Shown piece by piece: positions 45,130 through 53,445 of a DNA stretch of 64,000 bases; position 1 is the first letter of the stretch; every line of letters starts with the position of its first letter. The position numbers and the translations under genes are program-made. A model generated the notes under the pieces. That model was not told the origin of the DNA, made no database searches, and saw nothing but the letters and a program-made list of their open reading frames with translations. The DNA comes from Alicycliphilus denitrificans K601 (GTDB lineage: Bacteria; Pseudomonadota; Gammaproteobacteria; Burkholderiales; Burkholderiaceae_C): positions 4,372,501 to 4,436,500 of the forward strand of contig NC_015422.1 of assembly GCF_000204645.1 (NCBI RefSeq). Direction: 5' to 3'.

Positions 45130-45875
45130 CACAAAGCGGCCTCCACTGTCCCATCCTCAAGCACAATACCGGCAACGATACGGCCATTGGCCATGCGGAC
45201 GCGCACATTCTGCCCCTGCGCGCCGGCGCTCATGGCCTGGCCTGACGATGTGACCGCGTAACCCGGCCCCTGCACGACCACGCGCACGGGGGAACCCGCC
45301 TTGAACAGATCGGGCGCGCGCACCATGTTCTGGCGCAGCGCCTGCCCAGCGGCCAGCGGCCGCGTGGCGATCAGCCCCACCCAGGCCTGGGGGTTGGCCA
45401 CGATGGCGGCGGGCTCCGCCGCCCAGTCCACCTCGGCCTCGACCGCGTCGGCCTCGCTCAGCACTTCGCCGCTGGCCACGTTGCCCGCCAGCACCCAGGC
45501 AGGCCCGAAAGCCTTGACGGTGATGGGCAGGAACACGTTCCAGCGCGTGGGTCCGTCCATGCAACGCAAGCCCAGGCGCGTGCGGCCCCACAGGCGCGCG
45601 CCTGCGGGCAGGTAAGGCTCGACGCGGGCGCAGGGGGCGAGCCGCAGGCGCGGGTCCAGCGCGCCCACGCTCACCTCCATGCGCAGCGGCAGCGCGCCGC
45701 CCTGGGTCTGCGCCAGCGTCTTGTCCAGCCAGCGCTGACCGATGGCGGAGAGCTCTTGCCCGGCCTCGCTCTGCGCGCGCGCCGCAGGCGCCAGGGCGGC
45801 GGCGAGCGCCAGCGCCGCCCAGAGCAGGCGGCGCGCGCGGGCGGCACGGGATGGGCGGGACGGGGAATGCGGCAT
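45129..45875 (-). CDS. flgA: P-ring assembly chaperone FlgA
   Basis: 248 residues. Signal peptide (ARRLLWAALALAAALAPAA, cleavage after ARA) and a periplasmic SAF-type domain with the family end VTSSGQAMSAGAQGQNVRVR and MANGRIVAGIVLEDGTVEAA. Helps FlgI form the P ring. ATG at 45875 chosen for its GGAA site; ATG at 45896 would add seven residues. Divergent from flgB. Confidence 0.93.
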   Translation of the reverse strand: MPHSPSRPSRAARARRLLWAALALAAALAPAARAQSEAGQELSAIGQRWLDKTLAQTQGGALPLRMEVSVGALDPRLRLAPCARVEPYLPAGARLWGRTRLGLRCMDGPTRWNVFLPITVKAFGPAWVLAGNVASGEVLSEADAVEAEVDWAAEPAAIVANPQAWVGLIATRPLAAGQALRQNMVRAPDLFKAGSPVRVVVQGPGYAVTSSGQAMSAGAQGQNVRVRMANGRIVAGIVLEDGTVEAAL

Positions 45876-46057
45876 GGCTTCGGTTCCGACTTGCATGAGA
45901 CGGCACTGTAGGCCGCGGCCCTCCCGCTGGAAGCGCCGAACAGCGGGCCAATGCCCGCGCTCTTCGCGCTTTCGCAAAAACAGGCGGTTTCCATAATCGA
46001 CGCACGCCGCAAAGCCTCCGCGCCGCGGCACCCGACCATTCCACGACCCGAGGAACC
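45876..46057. promoter_or_regulatory. Divergent flgA / flgB intergenic region
   Basis: 182 bp holding the start points of the flgA-M-N and flgB-L transcripts. No clear sigma-28 element; class II control is expected but no operator can be assigned by eye. Confidence 0.45.
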
Positions 46058-46474
46058 ATGCTCGACAAGCTGACCCAGCGGCTGGACTTTCACGGCAACG
46101 CGCTGCTGCTGCGCTCCGAGCGCCAGCGCGCCATCGCGAGCAACATCGCCAATGCCGACACGCCCGGCTACGTGGCGCGCGACTTCCAGTTCGCCGACGC
46201 CCTGCGCGCCGCGGAAGGCGCCCGCGCGCCCGGCGGCATGCGCCAGCAGAGCGTGAGCGACCCGCGCCACATACCGCTGCCGGCCGCCAGCACCGGCCAG
46301 TCGGGCGGCGCGCTGGGCTATGCGCTGCAGACCCAGCCCAGCCTGGACAACAACAGCGTGGACATGGACCGCGAGCGCGCCGCCTTCGTGGACAACGCCG
46401 TGCGCTACGAGGCCACGCTGCGCTTCATCAACGGCAATGCCAAGACCATGCTGAGCGCCATCCAGGGTCAATAA
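46058..46474 (+). CDS. flgB: Flagellar proximal rod protein FlgB
   Basis: 138 residues with the rod-protein N-terminus (RQRAIASNIANADTPGYVAR) and C-terminal helix (AVRYEATLRFINGNAKTMLS). First gene of the flgB-flgL operon; ATG after CGAGGAACC. Confidence 0.95.
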   Translation: MLDKLTQRLDFHGNALLLRSERQRAIASNIANADTPGYVARDFQFADALRAAEGARAPGGMRQQSVSDPRHIPLPAASTGQSGGALGYALQTQPSLDNNSVDMDRERAAFVDNAVRYEATLRFINGNAKTMLSAIQGQ

Positions 46475-46485
46475 GGAGCCCCGCC

Positions 46486-46890
46486 ATGTCCATGTTCTCC
46501 ATCTTCAACGTCTCGGGCAGCGCCATCAGCGCGCAGTCGCAGCGGCTGAACGTCGTGGCCAGCAACCTGGCCAACGTGGACGCCGTGGCCGGCCCCGACG
46601 GCCAGGCCTACAAGGCGCGCCAGGTGGTGTTCCAGACCGCGCCCATGGGCCCCGACAGCTCGGCCGGCGTGCGCGTGTCCACCATCCAGGAAAGCGGCGT
46701 GCCGGGACGGCGCGTGCACGATCCGTCCAACCCCATGGCCGATGCCGAGGGCTATGTGACCCACTCCAACGTGAACGCGGTGGAGGAGATGGTCAACATG
46801 ATCTCGGCCTCGCGCTCGTACCAGAACAACGTGGAGGTCATGAACACGGCCAAGTCGCTGCTGCTCAAGACCCTGCAGATGGGCCAATAA
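46486..46890 (+). CDS. flgC: Flagellar proximal rod protein FlgC
   Basis: 134 residues. N-terminal SQRLNVVASNLANVDAVAGP and C-terminal NVNAVEEMVNMISASRSYQN, VEVMNTAKSLLLKTLQMG, the FlgC pattern. AAGGAG site; 11 bp after flgB. Confidence 0.96.
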   Translation: MSMFSIFNVSGSAISAQSQRLNVVASNLANVDAVAGPDGQAYKARQVVFQTAPMGPDSSAGVRVSTIQESGVPGRRVHDPSNPMADAEGYVTHSNVNAVEEMVNMISASRSYQNNVEVMNTAKSLLLKTLQMGQ

Positions 46891-46905
46891 CCGCCGGAGC
46901 ATTGC

Positions 46906-47568
46906 ATGTTCATTTCCCCCATAGACACGAGCGCGCTCAATGCCGGCGCCACCACCACTTCCACGACACGGGATTCGTCCACCGACCCGAGCGCGATGCA
47001 GGACCGCTTCCTCAAGCTGCTCGTGGCCCAGCTGAACAACCAGGACCCGATGAATCCGCTGGACAACGCCCAGATGACGACGCAGATGGCCCAGATCAAC
47101 ACGGTGACGGGCCTGCAGACGCTGAACCTGACCATGCAGACCATGGCCGAGCAGTTCAGCACCATGCAGCAGATCCAGGGCATCTCGCTGATCGGGCGAT
47201 CGGTGCTCTCCGAGGGCGACCGCATGAGCTTCGCCGACGGAACCGGCAAGGGCATGTTCGACCTGGCGGGCGCGGCCACCAATGTGAAGGTGGACATCGT
47301 GACCGCGGGCGGCGTGGTGGTGGATTCGATCGACATGGGCGCGCAGGAAGGCGGCCGCCACAGCGTCGAATGGGATGCCAGCAAATACCAGGGCAGCACC
47401 TCCGACCTGCGCTTTCGCGTCACCGCCACGAACGGCGAGACCGCCGTCAAGGCCACGGCACTGACGCAGTCGCAGGTCCTGGCCACGGGCTCCAAGTCAG
47501 GCGCCCTGACCCTGACGCTGGACAACGGCAGCACCGTCAACTACGCCAACGTCCTGGGCGTGCTCTGA
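46906..47568 (+). CDS. flgD: Flagellar hook-capping protein FlgD
   Basis: 220 residues. N-terminal FlgD motif (DRFLKLLVAQLNNQDPMNPL, DNAQMTTQMAQINTVTGL) followed by beta-rich FLG/TUDOR-like domain (GRHSVEWDASKYQGSTSDL). Scaffold for hook polymerisation, lost from the finished flagellum. Between flgC and flgE. Confidence 0.96.
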   Translation: MFISPIDTSALNAGATTTSTTRDSSTDPSAMQDRFLKLLVAQLNNQDPMNPLDNAQMTTQMAQINTVTGLQTLNLTMQTMAEQFSTMQQIQGISLIGRSVLSEGDRMSFADGTGKGMFDLAGAATNVKVDIVTAGGVVVDSIDMGAQEGGRHSVEWDASKYQGSTSDLRFRVTATNGETAVKATALTQSQVLATGSKSGALTLTLDNGSTVNYANVLGVL

Positions 47569-47604
47569 GCGGCACGCGCAACACCCACCGACAAGGAGAA
47601 AACC

Positions 47605-48885
47605 ATGGGTTTCCAGCAAGGTCTCTCGGGCCTGAACGCATCCAGCAAGAACCTGGACGTGATCGGCCACAACATCGCCAACTCCAACACCGTCGGCTTC
47701 AAGGCGTCGCGCACCGAGTTCGCCTCGATGGTGGCGACCGCCATCGGCACGGCAAGCACCGGCAATGCCGGTATCGGCGTGCAGGTCGGGGCCGTGGCGC
47801 AGCAGTTCACGCAGGGCAACATCACCGTCACGGGCAACAATCTCGACGTGGCCATCAACGGCAACGGCTTCTTCAAGATCCAGCAGCCCGATGGCAGCTT
47901 CGCCTACACGCGCGCGGGCAACTTCAAGCTCGACGACAAGGGCAACGTGATCACGAACAATGGAGGCAAGGTCATGGGCTACCCGATGGACCCCATCACC
48001 CAGACCCGCACCGCGAGCACCCCCCAGCCGCTCGTGTTCCCCACGGGCGCCCCCATTCCGGCCAAGCAGACCACGAGCATCAAGGCCACGTTCAACCTGG
48101 ACGCGCGCGCTCCCGATGCCGCGGGCAACCCATCGGCCACGCCGCCCATCGCGGCCACGCCGCGCTCCACCTACGGTACGTCGCTCAATGTGTACGACAG
48201 CCAGGGCGTCGCCACCCCGGTGAGCCTGTACTTCCAGAAAACGGGCACGGCCAATACCTGGGACGTCTACGACAGGCTCGACGACCCCAACGCCACGCCG
48301 CCCGTCGTGGCCACGCCCATCGGGCAGATCACCTTCGACAACAACGGCCAGATCACCGGCCCGGCCGCAACGCCGCCGGCCACGGGCTTCCAGCTGCCGA
48401 TCACCATCGCTCCGCCCACGCCGAACCCGAACAACCTGCCGGCCTACACCGTACAGGTCAACCTCGACGGCGTGACGCAGTTTGGCGCCAAGTTCGCGGT
48501 GTCCGACCTCACGCAGGACGGCTACACGGCCGGCCAGCTCACGGGCATCAACATCGGCGACGACGGCACGATCATGACGAGCTACTCCAACGGCGTGACG
48601 CGCGCCGAGGGGCAGATCGCGCTCGCGAGCTTCCGCAACGCGCAGGGCCTGGCCGACATAGGCAACAACCTCTGGGTCGAGACCTTCGAATCGGGCCAGC
48701 CCGTCATGGGCGTGGCCACCGAGGGCGCGTTCGGCGCCCTGCGCTCGGGCGCGCTGGAGGACTCCAACGTGGACCTGACGGCCGAACTCGTGAACATGAT
48801 GACCGCCCAGCGCGCCTACCAGGCCAATGCGCAGACGATCAAGACGCAGGACCAGGTCATGTCCACCCTGGTGAACCTGCGCTGA
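47605..48885 (+). CDS. flgE: Flagellar hook protein FlgE
   Basis: 426 residues. N-terminal GFQQGLSGLNASSKNLDVIG and GHNIANSNTVGFKASRTEFA, beta-rich middle domains, C-terminal ELVNMMTAQRAYQANAQTIK. Main subunit of the hook. AGGAG before the ATG. Confidence 0.96.
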   Translation: MGFQQGLSGLNASSKNLDVIGHNIANSNTVGFKASRTEFASMVATAIGTASTGNAGIGVQVGAVAQQFTQGNITVTGNNLDVAINGNGFFKIQQPDGSFAYTRAGNFKLDDKGNVITNNGGKVMGYPMDPITQTRTASTPQPLVFPTGAPIPAKQTTSIKATFNLDARAPDAAGNPSATPPIAATPRSTYGTSLNVYDSQGVATPVSLYFQKTGTANTWDVYDRLDDPNATPPVVATPIGQITFDNNGQITGPAATPPATGFQLPITIAPPTPNPNNLPAYTVQVNLDGVTQFGAKFAVSDLTQDGYTAGQLTGINIGDDGTIMTSYSNGVTRAEGQIALASFRNAQGLADIGNNLWVETFESGQPVMGVATEGAFGALRSGALEDSNVDLTAELVNMMTAQRAYQANAQTIKTQDQVMSTLVNLR

Positions 48886-48910
48886 CGCCGTCTGAGCCGG
48901 AGACCACGCC

Positions 48911-49651
48911 ATGGACCGCATCATCTACACCTCCATGACCGGCGCCAGCGCCGCCGCGCACCGGCAAGCGGTGCTGGCCAACAACCTGGCCAACGTCTCC
49001 ACCTACGGCTTTCGCGCCGAGATGTCCAGCTTCCGCTCGGTGCCGCTGCAGGGCAGCGGATCGACCACGCGCGTGTTCGCGCTGGAGGCGACGTCGGGCC
49101 ACGTGGAAACCCCCGGCCCGGTGCAGCGCACGGGCCGCAACCTGGACGCCATGGCCGCGGGCAACGCCTGGTTCGCCGTGCAGGGCCTGGACGGCACCGA
49201 GGCCTATACGCGCGCCGGCAGCTTCGAGGTCACGGAAGCGGGCCAGCTGGTCACGCCCACCGGCCTGCCCGTGCTCTCGGACGGCGGCGCGCCCATCACG
49301 GCGCCGCAGGGCGCCGAGCTGACCCTGGGCGCGGACGGCACCGTCACCGCGCGCGTGCCCGGGCAGCAGCCCCAAACCGTCGGGCGCCTGAAGCTCGCCA
49401 CGCCCGCGCAGGACGATCCGCTCAAGCGCGGGGACGACGGGCTGTTCCGCACCGCCTCGGGCGAGCCCATGGCCAGCGACCCCGCGGCGCGGCTGCTGGC
49501 CGGCGCGCTGGAGGGCTCGAACGTGAACCCCGTGGAGAGCATGGTCGGCATGATCGCCGCCGCGCGCCAGTTCGAGCAGCAGATGCGCCTGCTGCAGACC
49601 GCCGAGAACGACGACAAGACGGCCAGCCAGCTGCTCAGCCTGAACGGCTGA
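48911..49651 (+). CDS. flgF: Flagellar proximal rod protein FlgF
   Basis: 246 residues. Starts DRIIYTSMTGASAAAHRQAV with LANNLANVSTYGFRAEMSSF, typical of FlgF, and ends with VNPVESMVGMIAAARQFEQQ. 25 bp after flgE and 24 bp before flgG. Confidence 0.95.
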   Translation: MDRIIYTSMTGASAAAHRQAVLANNLANVSTYGFRAEMSSFRSVPLQGSGSTTRVFALEATSGHVETPGPVQRTGRNLDAMAAGNAWFAVQGLDGTEAYTRAGSFEVTEAGQLVTPTGLPVLSDGGAPITAPQGAELTLGADGTVTARVPGQQPQTVGRLKLATPAQDDPLKRGDDGLFRTASGEPMASDPAARLLAGALEGSNVNPVESMVGMIAAARQFEQQMRLLQTAENDDKTASQLLSLNG

Positions 49652-49675
49652 TGCGCCTTCCAGAAAGGACTCACC

Positions 49676-50458
49676 ATGATCAATTCCCTGTGGATCGCCA
49701 AGACCGGCATGAGCGCCCAGCAGACCCAGCTGGATGTGATCTCGCACAACCTGGCCAACGTCTCCACCACGGGCTTCAAGCGCAACAGCGCGGTGTTCGA
49801 GGACCTGATCTACCAGAACCTGCGCCAGGTGGGCGCGCAGACCACCGAGGAGAACCAGCTGCCCACGGGCCTGCATCTGGGCCTGGGCGTGCGCACCGTG
49901 GCCACCAGCCGCAACTTCACGCAGGGCAGCCTGCAGCAGTCGAGCAACAGCCTGGACGTGGCCATCAACGGCAACGGCTTCTTCGAGGTCCAACTGCCCG
50001 ACGGCACCATAGGCTACACGCGCGACGGCTCGTTCCAGCTCGACGCGCAGGGGCGCATGGTCACTTCCGGCGGCCTGCCCGTGGCCAACGGCATCACCGT
50101 GCCGCAGGGCGCCACCAGCATCAGCATCAGCGAGACCGGCGTGGTCAGCGCCACCATCGCCGGCAACGCCCAGCCCCAGCAGCTGGGCCAGCTGGCCATG
50201 TCCAGCTTCATCAACGCCGCGGGGCTGCAGCCCGTGGGGCAGAACATGTACAAGGAGTCGGCCGCATCGGGCCCGCCGCAGCAGGGCCAGCCGGGCACGA
50301 ACGGCCTGGGCGTCATCAAGCAGGGCTTCCTGGAGACCTCCAACGTCAACGTGGTGGAGGAGCTCGTCACCATGATCCAGACCCAGCGCGCCTACGAGAT
50401 GAACTCCAAGGCCATACAGACCAGCGACCAGATGCTGGCCAAGCTGTCGCAGCTGTGA
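49676..50458 (+). CDS. flgG: Flagellar distal rod protein FlgG
   Basis: 260 residues. [20 protein letters not shown] and [20 protein letters not shown] at the start, [20 protein letters not shown] at the end, with the usual length of 260. Distal rod. Confidence 0.97.
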   Translation: MINSLWIAKTGMSAQQTQLDVISHNLANVSTTGFKRNSAVFEDLIYQNLRQVGAQTTEENQLPTGLHLGLGVRTVATSRNFTQGSLQQSSNSLDVAINGNGFFEVQLPDGTIGYTRDGSFQLDAQGRMVTSGGLPVANGITVPQGATSISISETGVVSATIAGNAQPQQLGQLAMSSFINAAGLQPVGQNMYKESAASGPPQQGQPGTNGLGVIKQGFLETSNVNVVEELVTMIQTQRAYEMNSKAIQTSDQMLAKLSQL

Positions 50459-50472
50459 TGGGAGGCCGCGCC

Positions 50473-51156
50473 ATGACCGCCTCCCTGCGCCTGGTCGCGC
50501 CCGCCGCCCTGGCCCTGCTGGCCACCGGCTGCGCCACCCTGAACCCGCCGCCGCCCGTGGACCTGCTGCCCACCGCGCCGCCGCCCGTGGCCGCCACGCC
50601 GCGCCCCACGGGGCCGGCCACGGGAAGCCTGTTCCATGCCGCGAGCTACCGCCCCGCGTTCGAGGACCGGCGCGCGCGCATGGTGGGCGACATCGTCACC
50701 ATCCAGATCGTGGAGCAGGTGACGGCCAAGCAGAACTCCACTTCCAGCATCGACCGCAGCGCCAACACCTCGGCCGGCATCTCGGCCTTCCCGTTCATCG
50801 GGGCGGGCAAGCTGGGCAAGCTGGACCTGGGCGCCAAGAGCGCCAACCAGTTCTCGGGCAAGGGCGGCACGGAGAGCAGCAACACCTTCACCGGCACCAT
50901 CACCGCCACCGTCATCGAGGTGCTGCCCAACGGCCACCTGGTGGTGGCGGGCGAGAAGCAGATCGGCGTGAACGAGAACGTGGACGTGCTGCGCTTCTCG
51001 GGCACGGTGGACCCGCGCTCGCTGCAGCCGGGCAGCGTGGTCGCATCCACCCAGGTGGCCAACGCGCGCCTGCAGTCGCGCGGGCGCGGCGCGCAGAGCG
51101 AGGCCCAGGCCATGGGCTGGCTGTCGCGGGCGTTCAACTCGGTCGCGCCGTTCTAA
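50473..51156 (+). CDS. flgH: Flagellar L-ring lipoprotein FlgH
   Basis: 227 residues. Lipoprotein signal with lipobox ending at Cys20 (LALLATGC), Pro-rich linker, then RRARMVGDIVTIQIVEQVTA and NGHLVVAGEKQIGVNENVDV. Outer-membrane ring. ATG at 50473 has GGGAGG at the right spacing; an ATG at 50458 overlapping the flgG stop would add five residues. Confidence 0.95.
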   Translation: MTASLRLVAPAALALLATGCATLNPPPPVDLLPTAPPPVAATPRPTGPATGSLFHAASYRPAFEDRRARMVGDIVTIQIVEQVTAKQNSTSSIDRSANTSAGISAFPFIGAGKLGKLDLGAKSANQFSGKGGTESSNTFTGTITATVIEVLPNGHLVVAGEKQIGVNENVDVLRFSGTVDPRSLQPGSVVASTQVANARLQSRGRGAQSEAQAMGWLSRAFNSVAPF

Positions 51157-51174
51157 GGCCTCCGGGGAAAGGCC

Positions 51175-51193
51175 GGGGCGAGGGGTTCGCCCC
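51175..51193 (+). terminator. Hairpin after flgH
   Basis: Arms GGGGCGA and TCGCCCC with a 5-nt loop, 19 bp past the flgH stop, followed by a repeat copy. No T-tract; may give partial attenuation between flgH and flgI. Confidence 0.35.
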
Positions 51194-51218
51194 TGCGCAC
51201 GCGCGATTATTCAATATT

Positions 51219-51264
51219 GATAGCTGCCAACGCTTGATGGACAAGCGCTGGAGGCACTTTTCCC
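51219..51264 (+). repeat. Dispersed ATAGCTGC repeat copy, inside the flg operon
   Basis: Fullest copy in the window: ATAGCTGCCAACGCTTGATG, then GACAAGCGCTGGAGGC, so CGCTTG and CAAGCG can pair. Sits in the 194-bp flgH-flgI gap, the longest gap in the operon. Confidence 0.75.
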
Positions 51265-51350
51265 CTTCAAACCCCATGTCCCGCAATTGAGGGGATTTGG
51301 GCCGTCTTTTCGGCGATTCGGGACGCGCACGGCGACCCACAATCATCGCC

Positions 51351-52496
51351 ATGATCACCGTCCCCCTGCTCCCATCTTCGGCTGGCGCCCGCGCGCTGCG
51401 GCGGCTGGCCGCGTTCGGGGTGCTGGCGCTCGCCGCGGCGCTGCCGGCGTATGCGCTGCGCATCAAGGAAGTGGCCGCCGTGCAGGGCGTGCGCAGCAAC
51501 CAGCTCACGGGCTACGGCCTGGTGGTGGGGCTGGACGGCACGGGCGACCAGACCACGCAGATGCCGATCACCACGCAGGCCATGCAGAACTATCTGCAGC
51601 AGGCGGGCATCAGCCTGCCGGCGGGTACCACGGCGCCGCAGCTCAAGAACGTGGCCACGGTGATCGTGACCGCCGAGCTGCCCCCGTTCGCCCAGCCGGG
51701 CCAGGCGATCGACGTGAGCGTGGCCTCGATGGGCAACGCGAAGTCGCTCAAGGGCGGCACGCTGATCGCCACGCCGCTGCGCGGCGCCGACGGCGAGATC
51801 TACGCGCTGGCCCAGGGCAACATGGTGGTCGGCGGCGCGGGCGCCTCGGCCGGCGGCAGCAAGGTGCAGATCAACCACCTGAGCGCGGGCCGCATTCCGG
51901 GCGGCGCGCAGGTCGAGCGCTCGGTGCCCACGCCGCTGCACGACGGCGAGACCATCACCCTGGGGCTGAACGCCTCGGACTTCCAGACCGCGCGCAAGGT
52001 GGCCAGCACCATCAACACCCGGATCGGCAGTGGCCTGGCCACGGCGCTGGACGGGCGCACGGTGCAGGTGCGCGCGCCCATGGACCCGGGCTCCCGCGTG
52101 AACTTCATCGCCGAGCTGGAGGAACTGCCGCTGCCCGACTCCACCCCCGCCGCCAAGGTGGTGATCAACGCGCGCACCGGCTCCATCGTGCTCAACCAGG
52201 CCGTGACGCTGGGGCCCTGCGCCATCGCCCACGGCAACCTGTCGATCACCATCAGCAGCACGCCCGTCATCAGCCAGCCCGCGCCGCTGTCGCAGGGCCA
52301 GACCGTGGTGGCGCAAAAGAGCGACATCCAGCTCAAGCAGGACGGCGGCAAGGTGATCCAGGTGCCGGCATCGCCGCAGCTGGCCGACGTGGTGCGCGCG
52401 CTCAACACCCTGGGCGCCACGCCGCAGGACCTGCTGGCGATACTGCAGGCCATCAAGGCATCGGGCGCGCTCAACGCGGAGCTGGAGGTGATCTGA
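51351..52496 (+). CDS. flgI: Flagellar P-ring protein FlgI
   Basis: 381 residues. Signal peptide (LRRLAAFGVLALAAALPAYA) then RIKEVAAVQGVRSNQLTGYG and LVVGLDGTGDQT. Periplasmic ring around the rod. ATG at 51351 chosen because it gives a proper signal peptide; frame is open to 51297. Stop overlaps flgJ (TGATG). Confidence 0.96.
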   Translation: MITVPLLPSSAGARALRRLAAFGVLALAAALPAYALRIKEVAAVQGVRSNQLTGYGLVVGLDGTGDQTTQMPITTQAMQNYLQQAGISLPAGTTAPQLKNVATVIVTAELPPFAQPGQAIDVSVASMGNAKSLKGGTLIATPLRGADGEIYALAQGNMVVGGAGASAGGSKVQINHLSAGRIPGGAQVERSVPTPLHDGETITLGLNASDFQTARKVASTINTRIGSGLATALDGRTVQVRAPMDPGSRVNFIAELEELPLPDSTPAAKVVINARTGSIVLNQAVTLGPCAIAHGNLSITISSTPVISQPAPLSQGQTVVAQKSDIQLKQDGGKVIQVPASPQLADVVRALNTLGATPQDLLAILQAIKASGALNAELEVI

Positions 52497-53434
52497 TGGC
52501 CTTCTCCAGCCTCTCCGGCGCGGGCACCGCGGCCGCCCGCCAGGCATTGGCCGTGGACGGCCGCTCGCTCAACGCCCTGAAGCTGCAGGCCGGCCAGGGC
52601 GATGCGCAGGCCACCAGGGACGCCACGCGGGAGGCCGCCAGGCAGCTCGAATCGCTGTTCATGCGCGAGCTCATCAAGAGCATGCGCGAGGCGACCGCCA
52701 AATCCGGCCTGCTCGACGGCGCCGAGGGCAACCTGGCGAACGACCTGTTCGACCAGCAGCTGTCGGTGCAGATGTCGGGCCGGCCCGGCGGGCTGGCCGA
52801 TGCCATACAGCGCCAGCTCTCGCGCCAGCTCGGCGGCGACGGCCAGACCACCATCGACGCCGGCTCCACGCTGAGCCTGGACGCCACGCTGCGCAAGGCC
52901 GCGCCCGCCGACAACCCGCGCGCGAGCGCCCCCAAGGGACGCGAGAACTTCGTGCAGCACCACCGCGCCGCGGCCGAGCGCGTGGCGCAGGACAGCGGCA
53001 TTCCGGCCAGCTTCATGCTGGGCCAGGCCGGGCACGAGACCGGCTGGGGCAGGAGCGAGATCCGCAACAAGGACGGCAGCAACGCCTTCAACCTGTTCGG
53101 CATCAAGGCCGGCAAGGGCTGGACCGGCAAGGTGGCCGAGGTGACGACCACCGAATACGTGAACGGCCAGCCGCGCAAGGTCACCGCGCGCTTTCGCGCC
53201 TATGGCTCCTACGAGGAGTCGTTCCGCGACTACGCCCGCCTGATCAACGACAACCCACGCTACGAGAAGGCGCGCGCCAAAACCCATTCCGCCGCCGCCT
53301 ATGCGGCCGAGCTGCAGAAGGCCGGCTACGCCACCGACCCGCAGTACGCCACCAAGCTCGCGCGCGCGATCCAGAGCACGCAGTCCGTGGCGCGCAACCC
53401 TGTCGTGGCCCAGGCGCCCGGCACCCAAGCCTGA
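52496..53434 (+). CDS. flgJ: Rod cap / peptidoglycan hydrolase FlgJ
   Basis: 312 residues. N-terminal rod-capping domain (RQLESLFMRELIKSMREATA) and C-terminal glucosaminidase domain (SFMLGQAGHETGWGRSEIRN, AFNLFGIKAGKGWTGKVAEV) with catalytic Glu in GHETGWG. Opens the cell wall for the rod. Dual-domain form as in other beta/gammaproteobacteria. Confidence 0.95.
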   Translation: MAFSSLSGAGTAAARQALAVDGRSLNALKLQAGQGDAQATRDATREAARQLESLFMRELIKSMREATAKSGLLDGAEGNLANDLFDQQLSVQMSGRPGGLADAIQRQLSRQLGGDGQTTIDAGSTLSLDATLRKAAPADNPRASAPKGRENFVQHHRAAAERVAQDSGIPASFMLGQAGHETGWGRSEIRNKDGSNAFNLFGIKAGKGWTGKVAEVTTTEYVNGQPRKVTARFRAYGSYEESFRDYARLINDNPRYEKARAKTHSAAAYAAELQKAGYATDPQYATKLARAIQSTQSVARNPVVAQAPGTQA

Positions 53435-53445
53435 AGCACTGAACC